Source: Arthrobacter sp. CDRTa11 (GTDB lineage Bacteria; Actinomycetota; Actinomycetes; Actinomycetales; Micrococcaceae). From it: 64,000 bases of DNA. Every line of letters starts with the position of its first letter. The stretch's first letter is position 1. This document shows positions 57,948 to 64,000 of the stretch, piece after piece. The translations under genes were made by a program, and so were the position numbers. The notes under the pieces were generated by a model that ran no database searches, had not been told where the DNA came from, and worked only from the letters and a program-made list of their open reading frames with translations. The DNA lies in assembly GCF_026427775.1 (NCBI RefSeq), contig NZ_CP044532.1, positions 1,612,001 to 1,676,000 of the forward strand. The letters run 5' to 3'.

Positions 57948-59626
57948 TGCCAACTGCTAAGCAAGCCCTTATTCGCGATTCGCCGGAACTAAGCATGCTG
58001 GTCGTAGCCCCTGCGGGATGCGGCAAAACCGAAGCCCTAGCACTCCGGATTGCAGGACTCATCAAGCGTGATCAGGTACGTAGACCTCGAAGAATCCTCG
58101 TCGTCACATTTTCCAAAAGAGCGCGAGATAATATTCGCGAGCGTCTCAAGTACTACGTGGATTCCCGCAAGCTTCAAGACATGGTCACGATTGCTAACTT
58201 CCATGGCTTGGCAGCCAGAATAGTCCGTGCTCACGGCAACGTCATCGGTGTTGAGGCGGACGCTGCGCTTCCGGATTCTGACTGGGTTGCCGCCGAGTGC
58301 CGACTGCGTGGGCTCGGCTACGATCGGACAGACGATGTGCGTCGGGTTCTTCGCAACACCAAATTGCAGCCGTTCACGGACGAGGAAGTCCTACACTCGC
58401 TCCGAGAGCACGGTGACACGATAGCGGAGTCAATTGAATTCAAGCGACGAGAGGAGGGACGACTTACCTACGAAGACCTCTTGCGCCACGCCGAAGTCAT
58501 CCTCCAAAACGAATCTGTTGCCGACATCTACGCACAACACTTCGAATGTGTGGTCGTAGACGAGTTCCAAGATTTGACACTCCAGCAACTTCGACTTGTC
58601 AGGAGCATCGGAGGGGACAAAGTAACTTTCGCCGGAGACCTCGCACAGGGAATCTACTCGTTCTCCGGTGCTGCCCCCAACGACGTTTACGAGTCAATCT
58701 TGGAGTATGCCGAGAAACAGATTGTTTTCGCGGAATCCCATAGGTCATCCCCTGCCGTTCTGGAACTTGTCAACGCTCTACGTAACTTCACTGGCGGTGA
58801 ACACCTAACATGTGCAGCGCCGGAAGCTTGGTCTGAAAATGGGCTGGCTGGCGTAGCTTCGTTCACCACCACGGAAACTGAGGCGCAGTGGGTCTACAAA
58901 TTCGCAGCCTATGTACTGGAACGTGCTCCTACTCATCGCGTCGGGGTCATCTGTCGGACGGCAGGGAGACGCCGGTTTGTGGACGAAGCCTTCAAAGCGG
59001 GAAGCCTGCCATGGCACCGATGGGACGACCCTTTGTTGGACAGGGAAACTGCGAACGCCACTCGTCGAATTCTGTCCGACCTTAAGCGCACGTCGTGGCA
59101 GCGTGCCGAAAACCCCACCGAGTTCCTCATGAATATGGCAGATGCAGAGGCACTTCACGACCCAGATACGCGTACCTCCCTGCGAGAGGCACTGGAGTGG
59201 GTGCATGATGAACTGCTTCGAGGCGCGGAAGCAACGGACTTGCTTGCCCGGATCAAGGTCGGTGACTCATCTGCATTCATCAGCGCTCCCGGCGTTCATC
59301 TCCTGAGCGGGCACGCGGGCAAGGGGCAGCAGTTTGATTGGGTTTGCGTGGTTGGGGCTGAAGAAGGCGTGCTCCCGTTCTTCAAGGCGACGTCCTCCGA
59401 GGAACTAGCTGAAGAAGCGCGCGTTCTCTCCGTCATGATTTCGCGGGCTAGGCATGGGGCGCTGGTCTTACATTCGAAGTCTGTGGCGGACTCATACGGG
59501 AGGACTCGAAGTAAAGACGCCTCTCGGTTCGCCAGTTCACTCAAGAACGCCCCTTTGTGTCGGAGCGGTTCAGCCATTGTTGAGTGGCTGAAAGCCGCTG
59601 ACTGGCAGAAGATATCTGCCAATTAG
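57941..59626 (+). CDS. gajB: Gabija GajB: UvrD/PcrA-like helicase
   Basis: A 561-residue superfamily 1 helicase. Motif I is APAGCGKTEA (Lys29), motif Ia VTFSKRARDNI, motif II VVVDEFQDLT (D207-E208), motif III-like FAGDLAQGIYSFSGA, and motif VI EEARVLSVMISRARHGALVL. It lacks the long 2B regions of full UvrD. GajB forms a supercomplex with GajA and senses DNA termini and nucleotide hydrolysis in published Gabija work. The overlap with gajA indicates coupling. Together they form a complete pair. Confidence 0.9.
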   Translation: MVVPTAKQALIRDSPELSMLVVAPAGCGKTEALALRIAGLIKRDQVRRPRRILVVTFSKRARDNIRERLKYYVDSRKLQDMVTIANFHGLAARIVRAHGNVIGVEADAALPDSDWVAAECRLRGLGYDRTDDVRRVLRNTKLQPFTDEEVLHSLREHGDTIAESIEFKRREEGRLTYEDLLRHAEVILQNESVADIYAQHFECVVVDEFQDLTLQQLRLVRSIGGDKVTFAGDLAQGIYSFSGAAPNDVYESILEYAEKQIVFAESHRSSPAVLELVNALRNFTGGEHLTCAAPEAWSENGLAGVASFTTTETEAQWVYKFAAYVLERAPTHRVGVICRTAGRRRFVDEAFKAGSLPWHRWDDPLLDRETANATRRILSDLKRTSWQRAENPTEFLMNMADAEALHDPDTRTSLREALEWVHDELLRGAEATDLLARIKVGDSSAFISAPGVHLLSGHAGKGQQFDWVCVVGAEEGVLPFFKATSSEELAEEARVLSVMISRARHGALVLHSKSVADSYGRTRSKDASRFASSLKNAPLCRSGSAIVEWLKAADWQKISAN

Positions 59627-59802
59627 AACAAATCTGCTGCGCGTTGCTCAGGCGGAGCACGGCGTCGATTGTCGGCTGCACAGGCAGTGGTCTTCACTGC
59701 CACCATCCAAGAAGTCAGAGCCTACCGAAATACACTGCGTATCCGGCAGATCGGTTGGCTTAGGATCAGAACGACGCATTGAGAATCTGGAGAAAGCACT
59801 GC

Positions 59803-61638
59803 ATGGAGCCCCACGGACGCTTGACACTGACATGGACCGGCAAAGACGCCTCCCTGATAAACGCCCCTGATGGGGGGTACGAGTGGGTGGCACAAGACGA
59901 CGTCCGCGTACATGAAGTCAGGCGATTGCTGCCGGAAGATCACTGCTCGTCCTCTGTTGCCGAACCGACGCCCGGTGCCACCGATGACAACATGCTCATC
60001 ATTGGGGATTCATCTGATGCGCTCCGCGCCTTGATCCACCATCCCGATTACGCGCAAAAGTACCGGGGCAAAGTGAAGCTCGTCTACGTCGATCCGCCAT
60101 TTAACACTGGTCAGACCTTTGAGCACTACGACGATGGTCTGGAACACTCGGTGTGGCTGACGGTGATGCGGGATCGGCTGGTTCAGATTCGTGATTTGCT
60201 GTCCGAAGACGGCTCGGTCTGGGTCCACCTTGACGACGCCGAAATGGCTTACCTCAAAGTCATCATGGATGAGGTGTTTGGACGACGAAATTACGTCACG
60301 TCGGTGATCTGGAGGAAGGTCGACAGCCCGAACGATAACAAAGTAACTGTCACCCCTGATCACGAAAACATCCTCTGCTACACCAAGAATCCGTCCACAC
60401 GGAACACATTCAATCGGAAGATTGATCCCGCACTGGCGGCTGCCTACGGGAAGGTTGATGAGTCTGGACGCCGCTATCGGGACAGGCTGCTCAGGAAGAA
60501 CGGGAAGAGCAGCCTCCGGTCAGACCGGGAGACGATGTTTTTCAAGCTAACCGATCCAGACGGAAACGATGTTTATCCGATTCGTGATGACGGTCGCGAG
60601 GGACGATGGGCGGCAGGTGTTGAGGGTGTTCAGCGAGCCGAGGCTGAAGGTCGCCTGATCTGGACCAAGCGGATCGATGACGCTGGAGTCGAAAAGTGGG
60701 TTCCGTACACGCGGGAGTATGCGCCCGACGTTCCAGAGCGTCCATGGGCAACTATCTGGACTGACGTTCACACGAGCCGACAAACCAAAGCTCATTTGAA
60801 GACCATGTTCCCTGAAGAAGGAACACAGTTCTCCACGCCCAAGCCCGAGCTGCTGCTCGAACGAATCATTCACATTGCGAGCAACCCCGGCGACATCGTC
60901 TTGGACTGCTTCGGCGGGTCTGGGACCACCGCGGCCGTTGCACACAAGATGGGACGGCACTGGGTCACCGTTGAGCTTTCGCAAAATACCGTCAACACGT
61001 TCACGAAACCGCGTCTCCAGAGAGTCACCAATAACGAGGACCCCGGCGGCATAACTATGTTGCCGCCGAGAGAAGTACCCACGGAAGACGATTTCCCCGA
61101 AGGCGGGGTGCTCGATGAGTACAAAACCGCCAACAAAGTGCTGAAGGAGCTAGTCAACGCCGGACTGCTGAACTCCAACGATGCAGCCGTCCAAGAACTC
61201 AAGCGACTCACCAAATCGAAGGTGATTCCTGCGGAAGAGCGGTGGGCAGGCGGCGGCTCGTTTGGTGTCTATAGTATTGCCCCGAGCATGTACACGCTGG
61301 ATGAAGACGGGTACCCGCTTTTTGCCGACCACGCTCTCAACGGAGTGTTTACAGAGGGGGCACGGGTGCAGCTTGGCTTCGCCAAGAACGCAATTGATAG
61401 GTACCCCTTTGCTGGTCAGCGAGACACGACTCTGCTGGCAGTGGTAGATGGGATTGTCAGTGCAGCCAATGTCAGGGACATCGTCCGATCCCTTCGCGAG
61501 GATGAGCGAGTCATCGTAGCCAGCAAAGGTATTGCACCGGGAGCCTCGGAGCTACTCCGCGCGTCGTCTCCCGGTTCTCACATAAAGAAGTTTCCACTGC
61601 ATGCATCCTTTGACGTCCTGAAGGCGGTTCGCTCATGA
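59803..61638 (+). CDS. mod: Type III restriction-modification methyltransferase Mod
   Basis: A 611-residue adenine-N6 methyltransferase of the beta type, where the catalytic motif precedes the SAM motif. DPPF is at 97-100 (YVDPPFNTGQTF) and the SAM motif DCFGGSGTTA at about 368-377. The region between (about 175-330) is the likely target-recognition part, and the C-terminal 220 residues are extra. Mod recognises and methylates one strand of a short asymmetric site and provides specificity to Res. ATG 59803 follows GGAG. The stop overlaps res (ATGA). Confidence 0.9.
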   Translation: MEPHGRLTLTWTGKDASLINAPDGGYEWVAQDDVRVHEVRRLLPEDHCSSSVAEPTPGATDDNMLIIGDSSDALRALIHHPDYAQKYRGKVKLVYVDPPFNTGQTFEHYDDGLEHSVWLTVMRDRLVQIRDLLSEDGSVWVHLDDAEMAYLKVIMDEVFGRRNYVTSVIWRKVDSPNDNKVTVTPDHENILCYTKNPSTRNTFNRKIDPALAAAYGKVDESGRRYRDRLLRKNGKSSLRSDRETMFFKLTDPDGNDVYPIRDDGREGRWAAGVEGVQRAEAEGRLIWTKRIDDAGVEKWVPYTREYAPDVPERPWATIWTDVHTSRQTKAHLKTMFPEEGTQFSTPKPELLLERIIHIASNPGDIVLDCFGGSGTTAAVAHKMGRHWVTVELSQNTVNTFTKPRLQRVTNNEDPGGITMLPPREVPTEDDFPEGGVLDEYKTANKVLKELVNAGLLNSNDAAVQELKRLTKSKVIPAEERWAGGGSFGVYSIAPSMYTLDEDGYPLFADHALNGVFTEGARVQLGFAKNAIDRYPFAGQRDTTLLAVVDGIVSAANVRDIVRSLREDERVIVASKGIAPGASELLRASSPGSHIKKFPLHASFDVLKAVRS

Positions 61639-64000
61639 GTTGGCTGGAGAACGATCAGGAGCTTGTGGCGGAAATCGGTGTCCGGGTCGGGCTCCGGGAC
61701 CCCAACTGCCGCGCGCTGTCCGCCATCGTCGATAATATCGGTGCGGACGATTTCCGCGAGGTTGTCTGCGATCTGGCGACCGGGGTGGGCAAGACTTACA
61801 TCACCGCTGGATTGGTCGAGTATCTCTTTGCCAAGGGTGTTCGAAATGTCCTGATTATGACTCCGGGCAAAGTTGTCTTGGAGAAGACGGTAGGAAACTT
61901 CACTCCGGGGCACCCCAAGTACATACCGAACTTGGAAGTCCAGCCCCTTGTTGTGACGAGAGAAAATTTTCAGCGCTCCGAGGTGGGCGATGCCCTCCAT
62001 AACCCGAACACGCTCAAGATTTTCATCTTCAACGTCCACCAGCTTCTCAAACCCAATATCAAGGACAACAGGGCGACATTCGAGCCTAATGAGTTCATCG
62101 GCACCGGGTTGTATGAGCACCTTCAGACAGCCGACGATCTGGTTGTCATTGCAGATGAGCACCACACTTACCACGAGCAAGCAGCCAAGTTCTCGAAAGC
62201 TGTCCGGGAGATCAGCCCCCGTGCGCTCGTTGGGCTGACTGCGACCCCAGCCGAAGCCGACCTTGAAAAGGTCATCTTCCGTTATCGACTGGCTGATGCG
62301 ATCGTCGACGAGTACGTGAAAATCCCCACGCTTGCCTACCGCCTCAATGGTCATGCCTCAGTCGATCTTCAGTTGGCAGATGCCTGTGCAGTTCGGGATG
62401 CCAAAGAGCTTGTCTATCTGGACTATGCCGTTCAGGAAAACCTTCCCGCTCGGAAACCTTTGCTGCTAGTCGTCTGTGCAAGCATCAGCGAAGCCACCGA
62501 CTTCACCGACAAGTTGGTCAGTGAACATTTTGGCGGTGACCAGAGTGCTGTCCTCTGCATTACCAGCGAGTCTTCTGAAGCTGATTTGCAGGCACTGGAA
62601 ACTGTTGAACGCCCGGACTCGCCTGTGCGCGCTGTTGTCAGCGTCAGCAAGCTGAAAGAGGGCTGGGATGTAAAGACAGTTGCAGTGATCATGGTGACAC
62701 GAAAGCTGGCTTCTGAAACTCTAACTGAGCAGATTATGGGACGCGGGCTGAGACTTCCCTTTGGTCGCCGTGTTGGCATTCCTTTGATCGATCAGCTCGA
62801 CATCATCGACCACCAGAGCTATAAGAAGCTTCTTGCCCAGAAGAACCTTCTGCTGGAACAGCTAATCCCAGACGAAGACGTCCGGAACCACGTCCGGGAA
62901 GAACATGAGACCGAGCCGGGGGAGACGGACAGCCCCACAGCGGGAGTGGTGGCTAACCACACTGAGGATGATTCCCTTTCGTCGACGGGTACTGGTGCTG
63001 GAGACCCGGCAGCAGGACCGGATGGTATTGCTTTTGCTTGGAGCCCCGGTGCACCCGCCGCAGAGAATGACGCAACTGTGTTGGACGCCTCGGAAGTTTT
63101 CCTGATTCAGGAAATTGGACAACGAGTTCAGCAGGCGCAGAAGCCGACACACATGTACAAAGACGCAAAATTCAAGGAGATTTACTTCCCAGCGCAGAGA
63201 ACGGAAATCACTCCGGCAGCCTTTAGTCTCTCGGCGGTCAATAACGCTCAGGCATTCAGCGTCGGCGCCAAGTACACCCAAGAAGTGTCTGACCGCCTGA
63301 CTCGTAAGGCACTGGAGGCAACGCGGGATGAAGCCGGAACGGTGTCTATCCAAGAGGTTCAACAGGATTACCTTGAGGGCTATCAGGAGAAAGCTCCGGT
63401 CTCGGAGGTTAAGTCTGAGGTGATCGCGCGGCTGAGAAAGAAAGACCTGTTTGTCGGGACCACTGCGGAGAAGAACGCTCTAAACCGTCTCGTTGATCAG
63501 TTTCTGCTCGGCGCTGGAGTAGGCAAGGACCAAGACAGCATCGAGTGGGGCGTGAACCGTACGGTAATGGCAGTCAACGGATTGCTTAGGCTCATCGATG
63601 ACAGCTACGCGAAGCAAACGTCCGTTGGCGTCCCCTCGTTTCGTTTTGAACTTGTTGAAGTGCCTCTGTCGCCAGTCATCTTCCCCGACAAGCCAATCGT
63701 GCACAAAGACATGGCTGGACCAGTCAAAGACCGCTACTACAACGGATGGAAGCGCTCTGCGATGCCGTTGGTCGCCTTTGACGCAGCAACTACCGAACTG
63801 GCACTAGCGCGGCTCATTGATGCGACACCCGAGGTAGCCGCTTGGACCCGGCTCTACGTAAATGGCGACCGAGATGTGAGCATCGATGTGGGCGCACGGA
63901 GCTATTACCCTGACCTCATCGCGGTCGATGAGGACAACGTCCACTACCTCATAGAAGGCAAAGCGGACAGGGACCTCACGCGACAAGAAGTCACGGAAAA
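61635..64000 (+). CDS. res: Type III restriction endonuclease Res subunit (partial, runs off the right end)
   Basis: 788 full codons are present and the frame is still open at base 64000. The N-terminal superfamily 2 helicase has Walker A ATGVGKT (48-54), DEHH box IADEHHTYH (174-177), the GLTATPAE motif III and motif VI QIMGRGLRL (366-373). The C-terminal nuclease site YPDLIA (D760) with IEGKA (E774, K776) fits the PD-(D/E)xK pattern of Res. An acidic/Ser-Gly-rich linker is found near 420-465. Res translocates on ATP and cuts when two Mod-Res complexes meet. ATGA overlap with mod. Confidence 0.92.
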   Translation, partial: MSWLENDQELVAEIGVRVGLRDPNCRALSAIVDNIGADDFREVVCDLATGVGKTYITAGLVEYLFAKGVRNVLIMTPGKVVLEKTVGNFTPGHPKYIPNLEVQPLVVTRENFQRSEVGDALHNPNTLKIFIFNVHQLLKPNIKDNRATFEPNEFIGTGLYEHLQTADDLVVIADEHHTYHEQAAKFSKAVREISPRALVGLTATPAEADLEKVIFRYRLADAIVDEYVKIPTLAYRLNGHASVDLQLADACAVRDAKELVYLDYAVQENLPARKPLLLVVCASISEATDFTDKLVSEHFGGDQSAVLCITSESSEADLQALETVERPDSPVRAVVSVSKLKEGWDVKTVAVIMVTRKLASETLTEQIMGRGLRLPFGRRVGIPLIDQLDIIDHQSYKKLLAQKNLLLEQLIPDEDVRNHVREEHETEPGETDSPTAGVVANHTEDDSLSSTGTGAGDPAAGPDGIAFAWSPGAPAAENDATVLDASEVFLIQEIGQRVQQAQKPTHMYKDAKFKEIYFPAQRTEITPAAFSLSAVNNAQAFSVGAKYTQEVSDRLTRKALEATRDEAGTVSIQEVQQDYLEGYQEKAPVSEVKSEVIARLRKKDLFVGTTAEKNALNRLVDQFLLGAGVGKDQDSIEWGVNRTVMAVNGLLRLIDDSYAKQTSVGVPSFRFELVEVPLSPVIFPDKPIVHKDMAGPVKDRYYNGWKRSAMPLVAFDAATTELALARLIDATPEVAAWTRLYVNGDRDVSIDVGARSYYPDLIAVDEDNVHYLIEGKADRDLTRQEVTE

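Larger units (their letters stand above)
53116..64000. other. Accessory (defence) island, right end outside the window
   Basis: Starts at the 3' end of the CAT-anticodon tRNA. It holds unknown genes, Gabija genes and a type III restriction-modification system. Coding sequences use more A/T-ending codons than the rest of the window. No integrase or transposase is visible in this part; one may lie beyond 64 kb. A single TTATCCACA at 53195 and the repeat TGTCACTA-ACT-TGTCACTA (53169-53187) lie in the non-coding start. Confidence 0.75.

Noticed and set aside
53116..64000. CRISPR array or cas genes in the island
   Set aside because: No regularly spaced direct repeats and no Cas motifs were found.

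Overview
The window is high-GC actinobacterial chromosome, most like Arthrobacter/Pseudarthrobacter (Micrococcaceae). The call rests on the actinobacterial-type FHA/FtsK secretion ATPase, a SAM-IV riboswitch before metX, GTG/TTG starts and several apparently leaderless genes, and the protein sequences themselves. No taxonomic search was run.

Layout. 1-8.6 kb: a type VII secretion-like locus (end of an FHA-like protein, membrane Ser/Thr kinase, FHA-like/winged-helix protein, large FHA-FtsK/EccC-like ATPase) followed by two paralogous proline-rich surface proteins that share the same upstream element. 8.6-12.8 kb: ligA, an inositol-phosphatase-family gene, an acetyltransferase and ridA. 12.9-16.9 kb: a CitA/CitB-like two-component pair divergent from a CitMHS transporter. 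17.1-20.5 kb: gatCAB. 21.4-24.7 kb: a LysR regulator divergent from tdh-kbl (threonine to glycine). 24.8-28 kb: FAD oxidoreductase, hutI, DeoR-type regulator. 28.1-36.8 kb: phosphatase, CAAX protease, glyoxalase-like gene behind a candidate iron box, SAM-IV riboswitch-metX, SHOCT protein, winged-helix protein, SGNH hydrolase, esterase, S4 protein, DMT transporter. 37-46.4 kb: glyS, acetyltransferase, hydrolase, YibE/F, dusB-dgt-dnaG. 46.5-53 kb: two identical tRNA-Asn genes, small proteins, Bcr/CflA efflux pump, holin/DUF3618-like protein, CDP-alcohol phosphatidyltransferase, transporter, GT4 glycosyltransferase and a CAT-anticodon tRNA.

53.1-64 kb is an accessory island that starts at that tRNA. 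Base composition and codon use become visibly less GC-rich. It carries a Gabija pair (gajA-gajB) and a type III restriction-modification system (mod-res, res cut by the window end). On the tRNA side lie uncharacterised genes. A small helical-repeat gene occurs three times here: intact before gajA, as a C-terminal relic next to the tRNA, and as a 22-codon N-terminal relic wedged between two unknown genes. The copies alternate with cargo genes, which suggests a modular, recombining defence locus. This is the most novel observation in the window.

At the DNA level there is a family of long palindromes with co-varying arms placed directly after genes (20.5, 21.3 and 39.4 kb), and a recurring habit of short local tandem repeats at gene ends.
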